Source: Lachnospiraceae bacterium UBA7026 (GTDB taxonomy: Bacteria > Bacillota > Clostridia > Lachnospirales > Lachnospiraceae). Taken from it: a DNA stretch of 16,421 nt. Below are positions 1-6,192 of the stretch, piece by piece; the stretch's first letter is position 1; each line of letters opens with the position of its first letter. Where the stretch lies: assembly GCA_002494165.1 (NCBI GenBank), contig DLBH01000047.1, forward strand, positions 7,101 to 23,521, written 5' to 3'. The notes below the pieces were generated by a model. The model saw only the letters and a list, made by a program, of their open reading frames with translations, was not told the origin of the DNA and did not search any database. The translations under genes were made by a program, and so were the position numbers.

Positions 1-150
1 CCAGGAAGAACCTGCAAGGACAAAACCAGACCGAAGCTAGGAAGCCAGGAAGAACCTGCAAAGACAAAACCTGACCGAAGCCAGCAGGAACCTGCAGGGA
101 CAAAGCCTGACGGAGCCAGGAAGAACCTGCAAGGGAAAAGTCTGACCAGA
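1..150. repeat. four degenerate ~35-44 bp direct repeats
   Basis: The word CCAGGAAGAACCTGCA recurs at 1, 45 and 116, with a variant (CCAGCAGGAACCTGCA) at 81. Each is followed by a related AARGACAAARCCTGACCGAAG-type stretch. Spacings are 44, 36 and 35 bases. Only the 36-base step keeps a reading frame, so copies 2 and 3 read as two related 12-residue units in frame 1 while copies 1 and 4 do not. The array may be the repetitive 3' end of the upstream gene or a non-coding expansion. The left border lies outside the window. Confidence 0.8.
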
Positions 151-159
151 GCCAGATAA
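1..159 (+). CDS. possible C-terminal tail of an upstream gene (partial)
   Basis: Frame 1 is open from the first base to a TAA at 157-159, giving 52 residues rich in K, P, E, Q, T and R. The other two forward frames are interrupted inside the same stretch. Two related units, SQEEPAKTKPDR and SQQEPAGTKPDG, lie side by side. No folded domain is visible. In many clostridia the gene before nadK encodes the TlyA-type rRNA methyltransferase. That is knowledge of gene order only, because nothing in these 52 residues identifies TlyA. The open frame could simply be a by-product of the repeat, whose other copies change frame. I am unsure that it is translated. Confidence 0.3.
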   Translation, partial: PGRTCKDKTRPKLGSQEEPAKTKPDRSQQEPAGTKPDGARKNLQGKSLTRAR

Positions 160-255
160 GATAAAGAAAGAAACACATGACCAGGGTCCTGAAAGAGAGA
201 CAGGGACGAAGACAGGCCGGGCCCTTCAAGGGATATATAGAAAACTGGAGAACTT

Positions 256-1107
256 ATGAAACATTTTCTGATTATCGCAAACAAAAAAAAGGATACCAAC
301 TTGCAGATTTCGGAGAGAATCCGGACCTACCTGCAGGACCGGGGGGCTGTCTGCCACATCTATGACGAATATTACCGGGAAGAAAATAAGAAGATCACTG
401 TTCCGGAGGATACCCAGTGTATCCTGGTCATAGGCGGAGACGGGACCATCCTGTCGGCGGCCGGCCAGCTGGTGGGCAGGCACATTCCCCTTATGGGAGT
501 GAATCTGGGAACCCTGGGCTTTCTGGCAGATGTCAAGCCTACAGACCTGGAGGATACCCTGGAGAGACTTTTAAAGGGTGATTACCAGATCGAGGAGAGG
601 CTGATGATCTCCGCCAAGATCTACCAGAAGGGGGAATGTTCGGCAATCTATACGGCCCTCAATGATTTCAATATTCACCGGCGGGGCGATTCCAACAATA
701 TCGGCCTGAAGGTGAAGATCAATGATGTGGTCATAGACCGCTATAACGGAGATGGAGTCATTGTCTGCACTCCCACCGGAGCCACCGGCTATAATCTTTC
801 GGCGGGAGGCCCCCTGATCAACCCCACCTGCCGCAATTTTGTAATCACCCCCATCTGTGCCCATGCCCTGACGGCCAGGAGTATCGTTCTGGCGGAGAAT
901 GACGTGGTTAAGATCACCATGGAGGAGATCCGGGGAGACGGCTACGAGGAGGCAGTATTTGCCTGTGACGGCATCAAGGGAGTCCGGATGAAACCCGGTG
1001 ATTATGCCGTCATCTACCGGGCCCACGTGACAACCCCCTTTATCAGGATGAGAGAAGTAAGCTTTGTTCAGATTCTCAAGGAAAAGCTTTTGTATCCTAT
1101 TTCTTAG
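256..1107 (+). CDS. nadK: NAD kinase (ATP/polyphosphate-dependent)
   Basis: Phosphorylates NAD to NADP in the cytoplasm, the only de novo source of NADP(H). The protein has 283 residues, normal for bacterial NAD kinases. Visible family motifs are GGDGT at residues 60-64 (nucleotide and catalytic loop), an LND at 135-137 where the family usually has LNE/LND-type residues, TPTGATGYNLSAGGP at 172-186 (the NAD-binding signature) and ICAHALTARSIVL at 200-212. The ATG at 256 has GGAG at 247-250 five bases upstream. It starts with MKHFLIIANKKKD, a typical first strand for the family. It is the first complete gene of a co-directional nadK-argR-recN set, an order common in clostridia. An overlapping frame from 177 is treated as spurious. 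Confidence 0.97.
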   Translation: MKHFLIIANKKKDTNLQISERIRTYLQDRGAVCHIYDEYYREENKKITVPEDTQCILVIGGDGTILSAAGQLVGRHIPLMGVNLGTLGFLADVKPTDLEDTLERLLKGDYQIEERLMISAKIYQKGECSAIYTALNDFNIHRRGDSNNIGLKVKINDVVIDRYNGDGVIVCTPTGATGYNLSAGGPLINPTCRNFVITPICAHALTARSIVLAENDVVKITMEEIRGDGYEEAVFACDGIKGVRMKPGDYAVIYRAHVTTPFIRMREVSFVQILKEKLLYPIS

Positions 1108-1122
1108 CAGCCTGCCAGCAGT

Positions 1123-1197
1123 TCATCCCAATTGCTGCGCAGGTAAATCATCCCAATTGCTGCACAGGTAAAACGTCCCGGGGGCTATGCAGGTAGA
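1123..1197 (+). repeat. three tandem 25-bp units between nadK and argR
   Basis: Units start at 1123, 1148 and 1173, an exact 25-base period. Units 1 and 2 differ at one position (GCTGCGCAGG versus GCTGCACAGG). Unit 3 is decayed, keeping about 16 of 25 positions including the terminal GCAGGTA. The array starts 16 bases after the nadK stop. It has no strong dyad and no open reading frame of note. The rest of the nadK-argR gap, to 1346, shows no convincing promoter. Confidence 0.85.
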
Positions 1198-1346
1198 ATA
1201 GCTCAGACGCCGGCCGGCAGGGCAGGACTTGTCTTGCAGGTTTCCTTAAACTGCCTTTGAAAGCCAGGCCGGGTCCGGGAAAAGACCATTGCCGGGCTGC
1301 CGGAAAATCTATAGAAAGACGAAATATAATCACTGGAGAAGGGAAT

Positions 1347-1802
1347 ATGAAAAGTAGAAGACAGGAGAAGATTCTGGAAATCATTAAAGAGCAGGATGTG
1401 GAAACCCAGGAGGAACTGACCCGCCTTTTGGCCAGGGCCGGATTCTCCTCAACCCAGGGGACGGTATCCAGAGATATCCGCGAGCTGAAGCTGACCAAGG
1501 TTACCGGCGAGAACGGCCGCCAGAAGTATATGGAAAGAAAAGTGGAGGACATCCATGTATCCAGCAAATACAGGCGGGTCCTTTCAGAGGGGATTCTGGG
1601 CATGGAAAGCGCCGAGAATATCCTGGTGATCAAGACAGTTCCCGGTATGGCTATGGCCTGCGGCGCGGCCATCGATTCCATCAGCCTGAGATATGTGGCA
1701 GGCTGTATAGCCGGGGATGACACTATTTTTTGTGCCGTAAAACAGACCGCCTATGTGAGCCTGGTCATGGATGAGCTAAACACGATTATTCTTGGAAAAT
1801 AG
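1347..1802 (+). CDS. argR: arginine repressor ArgR/AhrC
   Basis: Arginine-sensing hexameric DNA-binding protein that represses arginine biosynthesis and, in Firmicutes, can activate catabolism. Length is 151 residues from the chosen start, typical of the family. The N-terminal winged helix spans about 1-65, with the recognition region SSTQGTVSRDIRELKL at 34-49. The C-terminal oligomerisation and arginine-binding domain spans about 75-151, with TVPGMA at 97-102 and the arginine-contacting GDD at 123-125. An in-frame ATG exists 90 bases upstream at 1257, but 1347 gives the standard N-terminus and has GGAGAAGGG just before it. In many clostridia argR sits between nadK and recN, as here. recN follows after 19 bases. 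Confidence 0.96.
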   Translation: MKSRRQEKILEIIKEQDVETQEELTRLLARAGFSSTQGTVSRDIRELKLTKVTGENGRQKYMERKVEDIHVSSKYRRVLSEGILGMESAENILVIKTVPGMAMACGAAIDSISLRYVAGCIAGDDTIFCAVKQTAYVSLVMDELNTIILGK

Positions 1803-1821
1803 CAGGACGAAGGAGGTTTTC

Positions 1822-3504
1822 ATGCTAATAAATCTTCATGTAAAAAATCTTGCACTGATCGAGGAAGCAGATGTGGATTTCACCAGTCATCTGAATATAC
1901 TCACGGGAGAAACCGGAGCAGGTAAGTCGGTTCTGATCGGGTCGATCCAGTCTGCCCTGGGTGGGAAGATACCCAAGGATATGATTCGCAAAGGGGCAGA
2001 TTCTGCCCTCATAGAACTGATTTTCCACACGGAAAGTAAGACGGTGGAAGAGAAAATGAGAGAACTGGAGCTTCCCTTTGAGGATGGGGAGATTATCATC
2101 TCCCGCAGAATCACCAGCAGCCGGGTGATCAATAAGGTTAATGACACCTCTATCACCCTGGGCAAGCTCAAGGAACTCTCCCCCTTACTGCTGGACCTTT
2201 CCGGCCAGCATGAGAACCAGCTGCTGCTTAGGGAACAGAACCATCTGAAGATCCTGGACAGCTATGGCAGGGACCTGATTACCCCAGCCAAAGAGGAAGT
2301 AGGCCGTCTTTTTGCCGAATATTCCAGCTTAAAAAAAGACCTGGCGGCAGTCAGCATCGACGACGAGTCCAGGGTCAGGGAGTTGGAATTCCTCAAATAT
2401 GAAATCTCGGAAATCGAAGCAGCCTCCCTCAGGGAAGGGGAAGACCTGGAGTTGGAGCAGGACTACCGGAAGATCTTCCACTCCAAGGAGATTATAGAAG
2501 AATGCGGCCAGGCCTATGACAGCCTTGCCGAGGCCAATGAATGTGTCAGCGACCAGCTGGGCCGCAGCATCCAGCGGCTCTCCAGGGTTCAGGATCTGGA
2601 CCCGGATCTCTCTGGACTGACAGACCAGCTCCTGTCCATTGACGGCCTGGTCAGCGATTTCTGCCGGGACCTGGCTTCTTACATCAGCAGTTTGGAATTT
2701 GACCAGGAGACCTTCCAGGAACTGGAGGACCGGCTGGACGTCATCAATCATCTAAAATCTAAATATGGCGGTTCCATCCCTGCCATACTGGCCTACCTGG
2801 CCAGGAGCAGGGACCGCTATGACAAGCTGGCCCACTATGAAGAATATGTGGCAGACCAGAAGGCCAGGCTCAAAAAACTGGAGAAGGCCCTGGCGGAAGC
2901 CTGTGGCAGGTTGACCGCCCTCAGAAAGGATGCGTCCTTACCCCTGGCCCAGTCTATCCGCGATGCCCTCCACGACCTGAATTTCCCCCAGGTCAGCTTC
3001 CAGATCGACCTAAGGCCGGCAGCCCATTTCCGGGCTGACGGAGCTGACGACGTCGCCTTTATGATATCCGTAAATCCCGGTCAGGATCCCAGGCCCCTCC
3101 AGGACATTGCCTCCGGTGGAGAGCTCTCCAGGATAATGCTGGCCATCAAGACCATTCTGGCCGATGAGGAACAGATTGAGACCCTCATTTTCGATGAGAT
3201 TGATACGGGAATCAGCGGCAGGACAGCCCAGAAGGTATCAGAGAAGATGGCCCTCATCGCCCGGGGCCGGCAGGTTATTGCCATCACCCACCTGCCCCAG
3301 ATTGCTTCCATGGCCGACGCCCACTATCTGATCGAGAAGGTGAGCGATGACAACTCGACCATCAGTAATATTTACCCCCTGACGGACCAGGCCTCTGTGG
3401 AGGAGCTGGCCAGGATGCTGGGAGGAAGTAAAATTACAGATGCGGTCCTGGAAAATGCAAGAGAGATGAAAAGACTGGCCGGCCAGTACCGCAGCAGCCT
3501 GTAA
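1822..3504 (+). CDS. recN: DNA repair ATPase RecN (SMC-like)
   Basis: SMC-like ATPase acting early in double-strand break repair and holding DNA ends together before RecA pairing. It has 560 residues, the usual size. Walker A is GETGAGKS at 29-36, the Q-loop region is SGQHENQ at 127-133, the ABC signature is SGGELSR at 431-437, Walker B is TLIFDEIDTG at 454-463 and the H-loop is ITHLPQ at 488-493. The middle, about 160-385, is helical and coiled-coil-like, split by a short hinge. The ATG at 1822 has AGGAGG at 1811-1816. An ATG 30 bases upstream lacks such a site and overlaps the end of argR. I see no SOS box immediately upstream, so transcription probably comes from the nadK side. Confidence 0.97.
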   Translation: MLINLHVKNLALIEEADVDFTSHLNILTGETGAGKSVLIGSIQSALGGKIPKDMIRKGADSALIELIFHTESKTVEEKMRELELPFEDGEIIISRRITSSRVINKVNDTSITLGKLKELSPLLLDLSGQHENQLLLREQNHLKILDSYGRDLITPAKEEVGRLFAEYSSLKKDLAAVSIDDESRVRELEFLKYEISEIEAASLREGEDLELEQDYRKIFHSKEIIEECGQAYDSLAEANECVSDQLGRSIQRLSRVQDLDPDLSGLTDQLLSIDGLVSDFCRDLASYISSLEFDQETFQELEDRLDVINHLKSKYGGSIPAILAYLARSRDRYDKLAHYEEYVADQKARLKKLEKALAEACGRLTALRKDASLPLAQSIRDALHDLNFPQVSFQIDLRPAAHFRADGADDVAFMISVNPGQDPRPLQDIASGGELSRIMLAIKTILADEEQIETLIFDEIDTGISGRTAQKVSEKMALIARGRQVIAITHLPQIASMADAHYLIEKVSDDNSTISNIYPLTDQASVEELARMLGGSKITDAVLENAREMKRLAGQYRSSL

Positions 3505-3543
3505 TGAGGGAATGAAATGATTAAGATTATAAGCCGGACAGAA

Positions 3544-3633
3544 ATTGCCAGACTTATACAATACTATGTAATAACTACAGACATTATACAATACGGTGTA
3601 ATAATTGCAGACTTATACAATACCGTGTAATAA
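3544..3633. repeat. three tandem ~30-bp units with internal dyad, downstream of recN
   Basis: The core TTATACAATAC followed by RTGTAATAA occurs at 3554, 3584 and 3613, so the periods are 30 and 29 bases. Each core is itself a loose dyad: TTATAC at one end and GTGTAA (or TGTAA) at the other. The units are AT-rich, unlike the surrounding genes, and lie between the recN stop and the terminator. They are therefore in the 3' untranslated region of the recN transcript. Confidence 0.85.
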
Positions 3634-3642
3634 CTAATAAAA

Positions 3643-3678
3643 ACCGGACAGGCCAACTGTAACCTGTCCGGTATTTTT
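3643..3678. terminator. two-way intrinsic terminator between recN and the DtxR-like gene
   Basis: A perfect 10-bp stem ACCGGACAGG (3643-3652) pairs with CCTGTCCGGT (3663-3672) around a 10-base loop. It is followed by ATTTTT and preceded by AATAAAA. It can therefore end the recN transcript on the plus strand and the convergent repressor transcript on the minus strand. Confidence 0.92.
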
Positions 3679-3777
3679 CATCTGAGAGCAGATAATAATA
3701 AAAATATAAAGAAAATTATTATGGATCGTAGATTCAGGAAAGCCTGGCCCTCTAAGAAGCCGGTCAGCTGCCCTGTG

Positions 3778-4167
3778 TTATTTTACAACCAGTTCCATTC
3801 TTGCGGAAGCGTAATCCTTAATGGCGTCAAAGGTTTCTTCACTGATGATATGTTCAATCTTACAGGCATCCTTTTCAGCGGTCTCAGGATCAACTCCTAA
3901 TTTCTCAAAAATCTGGGTGATAACCTGATGACGTTCATAAATCATCTCAGCAATCTTTAAACCGGATTCTGTCAGATAGATATAACCGGCATCGGTCATG
4001 GTGATATGATTCTTTTCCCGCAGGTTTTTCATGGCGATACTTACGCTGGATTTCTTAAAATCCATGTGATTGGCGATATCGACAGAGCGGACTACGGGAA
4101 GCTTGTGACTCAGTACAAGGATCGTCTCTAAATAGTTTTCTGCGGATTCATTATATTTTTCTTTCAA
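3778..4167 (-). CDS. DtxR/MntR-family metal-dependent transcriptional repressor
   Basis: Metal-sensing repressor of the DtxR family, with an N-terminal winged helix (about 8-70) and a metal-binding dimerisation domain (about 72-125). It lacks the C-terminal SH3-like domain, like MntR. From the TTG start it has 129 residues. His80 and the C102-x2-E105-H106 set (CKIEH) match the DtxR/IdeR metal ligands. MntR has Glu at the Cys position, which hints at iron rather than manganese, although Asn11 stands where DtxR has Met and MntR has Asp. I chose TTG at 4167-4165 because GAGGTG lies six bases upstream (4179-4174). An ATG at 4188 would add seven residues but has no ribosome binding site. The gene is monocistronic and divergent from fprA. 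The operator in its promoter suggests autoregulation. Confidence 0.9.
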   Translation of the reverse strand: MKEKYNESAENYLETILVLSHKLPVVRSVDIANHMDFKKSSVSIAMKNLREKNHITMTDAGYIYLTESGLKIAEMIYERHQVITQIFEKLGVDPETAEKDACKIEHIISEETFDAIKDYASARMELVVK

Positions 4168-4173
4168 AACTTT

Positions 4174-4179
4174 CACCTC
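4174..4179 (-). promoter_or_regulatory. ribosome binding site deciding the TTG start
   Basis: Minus-strand GAGGTG, six bases before a TTG codon at 4167-4165. The upstream in-frame ATG (4188-4186) is preceded only by AT-rich sequence. This is the main argument for the shorter 129-residue repressor. Confidence 0.7.
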
Positions 4180-4206
4180 AAAAATCATTTAAAATAAATA
4201 TATCAA

Positions 4207-4235
4207 ATTATAACATAGGCTTAGCATATTTTCAA
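4207..4235 (-). promoter_or_regulatory. sigma-A promoter of the DtxR-like gene
   Basis: On the minus strand TTGAAA (4235-4230) and TATAAT (4212-4207) are separated by exactly 17 bases. The expected transcript begins near 4200, leaving a short leader of about 30 bases to the TTG start. Confidence 0.75.
4215..4229. promoter_or_regulatory. putative DtxR-type operator inside the promoter spacer
   Basis: ATAGGCTTAGCATAT agrees with its own reverse complement at 12 of 15 positions. It resembles the TTAGG-TAG-CCTAA style of DtxR/IdeR boxes. It fills the spacer between the -35 and -10 of the repressor gene, where binding would block RNA polymerase. This is a sequence resemblance only; autoregulation is inferred. 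Confidence 0.5.
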
Positions 4236-4281
4236 ATAATCCCTTGTATTTGAGAAAAAACTCCTTAAATTTCTCATAAAA

Positions 4282-4296
4282 AGATAATAATTATTA
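4282..4296. promoter_or_regulatory. possible Fur/PerR box
   Basis: AGATAATAATTATTA matches the 7-1-7 PerR consensus (TTATAATNATTATAA) at 12 of 14 specified positions, and the Fur form equally well. It contains the perfect 12-bp palindrome TAATAATTATTA (4285-4296). It lies about 185 bases upstream of the -35 predicted for fprA and about 47 bases from the repressor promoter, so its target is unclear. Chance matches are likelier in AT-rich DNA. Confidence 0.3.
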
Positions 4297-4480
4297 ATAT
4301 TGTCTATAAATTTTGGTCAGGCCCGAAGAAAGGACTAAGTTAAAAAGAAATCATTTTAGATGATAAATAATATCAATAGAATATTTTATATATGGATATA
4401 ACCTGGCGGGAATAAAGTCCTGAACAGGGGTCTGCAACAAAACAAAAGGAGCTTCCCTCTGGAAAATATCTCAAAATGAT

Positions 4481-4509
4481 TTGCCTGACATGAAAAAATA
4501 GGATATAAT
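4481..4509 (+). promoter_or_regulatory. sigma-A promoter of fprA
   Basis: TTGCCT (4481-4486), a 17-base spacer, then a perfect TATAAT (4504-4509). The -35 matches four of six consensus bases. The transcript would start near 4516 and carry a leader of about 107 bases. Confidence 0.7.
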
Positions 4510-4516
4510 CTTTTCT

Positions 4517-4574
4517 AAAATCGGCATCGCCGGATTTTACGGCCAGGCCGGTTCATGGCCCTTGATTAAGGGCC
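4517..4574 (+). promoter_or_regulatory. structured 5' leader of fprA
   Basis: Three adjacent dyads lie within the predicted leader. The first is AAAATC-GGC paired with GCC-(G)-GATTTT (4517-4538). The second is the palindrome CGGCCAGGCCG (4540-4550). The third is a perfect 7-bp stem GGCCCTT/AAGGGCC with a GATT loop (4557-4574). No T-run follows, so these are not simple terminators. GGCC occurs four times and is self-complementary, so alternative pairings are possible. The structure does not match a riboswitch class I recognise. Confidence 0.5.
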
Positions 4575-4622
4575 GCTATCATTTATTAAAAATCTATTTC
4601 AATCATAAAGGAGTAATATATT

Positions 4623-5780
4623 ATGTTTAATGTGACAGACAGTATTATCTATGTAGGCGTCAATGATCATCAGCTCGACCTTTTTGAAGGCCAGTATGTG
4701 ATCCCCGATGGAATGGCTTATAATTCCTATGTGATCCTGGATGACAAGATTGCTGTCATGGACAGTGTGGACAGGAGCTTCGGCGAGGAATGGCTTGGCA
4801 ATATCAAGGAAGCTTTGGGAGAGAGGAAGCCGGATTATCTGATCGTCCAGCATATGGAGCCGGACCACTCCTCCAATATTTCCCTTTTTGCAGAGGCTTA
4901 TCCCGAGGCAGTGATCGTGGGCAATGCCAAGACATTTACTTTTATGAAGCAGTTCTTCGGCGTAGACTACGCTGACCGCCGCCTGGTGGTAAAGGACGGA
5001 GAGACCTTAAGCCTTGGCAGCAGGGACCTGACCTTTATCTTTGCTTCCCTGGTTCACTGGCCTGAGGTTATGTTCACCTATGACAGCAAGGACAAGGTAC
5101 TCTTTTCCGCAGACGCCTTCGGCAAGTTCGGAGCCCTGGATGTGGAGACAGAGGACTGGGCCTGTGAAGCCCGCCGCTATTATGCAGGCATCGTAGGCAT
5201 GTACGGCCTCATGGTCCAGAAGGCTCTTAAGAAGGTGAAGACCCTGGATCTGGAGAAGATCTGTCCCCTCCACGGACCGGTCCTCACGGAGAATCTTGAC
5301 TACTATATCAATCTTTATGACATTTGGTCCTCCTACGGCGTGGAGACAGAGGGAACCGCTATTTTCTACACTTCCGTATATGGTAACACCAAGAAGGCTG
5401 TAGAGCTCCTGGCCGAGAAGCTCAAGGAAGAGGGCTGTCCCAAGGTTGTTATCAATGACCTGGCCAGAGAAGATATGGCTGAGTGTGTGGAGGATGCCTT
5501 CCGCTACGGTAAGATCATCCTTGCTACCACCACCTACAACGGAGGTATCTTCCCCTTCATGAGAGAGTTTATCGATGAGCTGGTGGAGCGGAAGATCCAG
5601 AACAGGACCATCGGTATCGTGGAGAACGGCACCTGGGGTATCGTGGCCGGTAAGTTCATGAAGGCCGCTTTCGAAAAGAGCAAGAACATCACCTTCGCTG
5701 ACACGACCGTTACCATCAAGTCCGCCATGAATGAGGCTAACAAGGACCAGATCGCCCAGTTGGCCAAGGAGATGAAATAG
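4623..5780 (+). CDS. fprA: class A flavodiiron protein (FprA, O2/NO reductase)
   Basis: Cytoplasmic flavodiiron protein that reduces O2 to water or NO to N2O with electrons from rubredoxin or a similar carrier, protecting anaerobes. The 385 residues form a beta-lactamase-like diiron domain (about 1-245) and a flavodoxin domain (about 246-385). All diiron ligands are visible: H77, E79, D81 and H82 in HMEPDH, H145 in VHWPE, D164 in SADAFG, and H217 in PLHGP. The FMN phosphate loop is TSVYGNT at 250-256. No rubredoxin or flavin reductase domain is fused, so it is the minimal class A form. AAGGAG at 4608-4613 precedes the ATG. The gene stands alone, divergent from the metal repressor and followed by a strong terminator. 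In Clostridium acetobutylicum, fprA homologues belong to the PerR regulon; the box at 4282 would fit that. Confidence 0.96.
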   Translation: MFNVTDSIIYVGVNDHQLDLFEGQYVIPDGMAYNSYVILDDKIAVMDSVDRSFGEEWLGNIKEALGERKPDYLIVQHMEPDHSSNISLFAEAYPEAVIVGNAKTFTFMKQFFGVDYADRRLVVKDGETLSLGSRDLTFIFASLVHWPEVMFTYDSKDKVLFSADAFGKFGALDVETEDWACEARRYYAGIVGMYGLMVQKALKKVKTLDLEKICPLHGPVLTENLDYYINLYDIWSSYGVETEGTAIFYTSVYGNTKKAVELLAEKLKEEGCPKVVINDLAREDMAECVEDAFRYGKIILATTTYNGGIFPFMREFIDELVERKIQNRTIGIVENGTWGIVAGKFMKAAFEKSKNITFADTTVTIKSAMNEANKDQIAQLAKEMK

Positions 5781-5850
5781 TCCATAAGGTGCTTTGCCTT
5801 GAATCCTGGAAAATGTATTAAGAGATGCTTTAAGACCTATTAAGTGATGG

Positions 5851-5884
5851 CTTGGGACATATTGTATCTTGGGACATATTGTAT
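5851..5884 (+). repeat. perfect 17-bp tandem duplication downstream of fprA
   Basis: CTTGGGACATATTGTAT occurs at 5851-5867 and again immediately at 5868-5884 with no mismatch. It lies in the fprA 3' untranslated region before the terminator. The rest of the 5781-5936 stretch shows no gene. Confidence 0.95.
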
Positions 5885-5936
5885 TTAAAATATCCTATAT
5901 TTTAAAATGTATTAGATCAAGAACGGATCATATAAG

Positions 5937-5984
5937 AAAATGGCGCGGCAGGGAGCCTGGGGCTGACCTGCTGACGCCATTTTT
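5937..5984. terminator. two-way intrinsic terminator between fprA and the YprB-like gene
   Basis: AAAATGGCG (5937-5945) pairs with CGCCATTTT (5975-5984 region). An inner GGCAGG/CCTGCT pairing makes a long stem flanked by an A-run and a T-run. It suits the end of fprA on the plus strand and of the convergent nuclease gene on the minus strand. Confidence 0.88.
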
Positions 5985-6089
5985 GCTATGTATTTCGTTT
6001 TTTTAAAATAAATAATTTCTGGATGAAACAGCTGGGACCGGTCTCTTGCTGATATGATCTTCCGGCCTCTTGTCTAGTATGTTTTCAGC

Positions 6090-6192
6090 TTTTGTAGCCT
6101 GTTCAGTTCTCTGGTCTCTTGTCTGCTTGGCCAGTGACGGCATGGAGTTGATGCGTTTTGTAGCCTGTTCAGTTCTCCAGCCTCTTGTCTGC
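6090..6192 (-). repeat. 37-bp direct repeat, period 66, spanning the 3' end of the YprB-like gene
   Basis: A 37-base segment at 6156-6192 reappears at 6090-6126 with three mismatches. The upper copy contains the last codons and stop (TCA on the plus strand, 6169-6171) of the minus-strand nuclease gene. The lower copy lies past the stop. A third short relic, CGGCCTCTTGTCT, ends at 6074. The 66-base period is a multiple of three. The segment from 6003 to 6168 holds nothing else that I recognise. Confidence 0.88.

Larger units (their letters stand above)
4189..4622. other. 434-bp divergent regulatory region between the DtxR-like gene and fprA
   Basis: This AT-rich gap holds a minus-strand promoter and palindrome near 4207-4235, a Fur/PerR-box-like sequence at 4282-4296 and a small inverted repeat ATCAT/ATGAT at 4350-4364. 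A plus-strand promoter lies at 4481-4509, followed by a structured leader to 4622. I found no credible small gene in it and nothing recognisable between about 4365 and 4480. Confidence 0.7.

Noticed and set aside
177..365. 62-codon plus-strand frame overlapping the start of nadK
   Set aside because: It overlaps nadK by 110 bases in another frame, has no ribosome binding site and no recognisable sequence.
1325..1330. TATAAT before argR as a -10 element
   Set aside because: No -35 at a suitable distance, and transcription from it would start inside the ribosome binding site of argR.
3544..3633. CRISPR array
   Set aside because: The units are directly adjacent with no unique spacers and no cas genes nearby; it is a simple tandem repeat.
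4557..4574. Attenuator/terminator in the fprA leader
   Set aside because: The stem is good, but it is followed by GCTATCATTT rather than a T-run.
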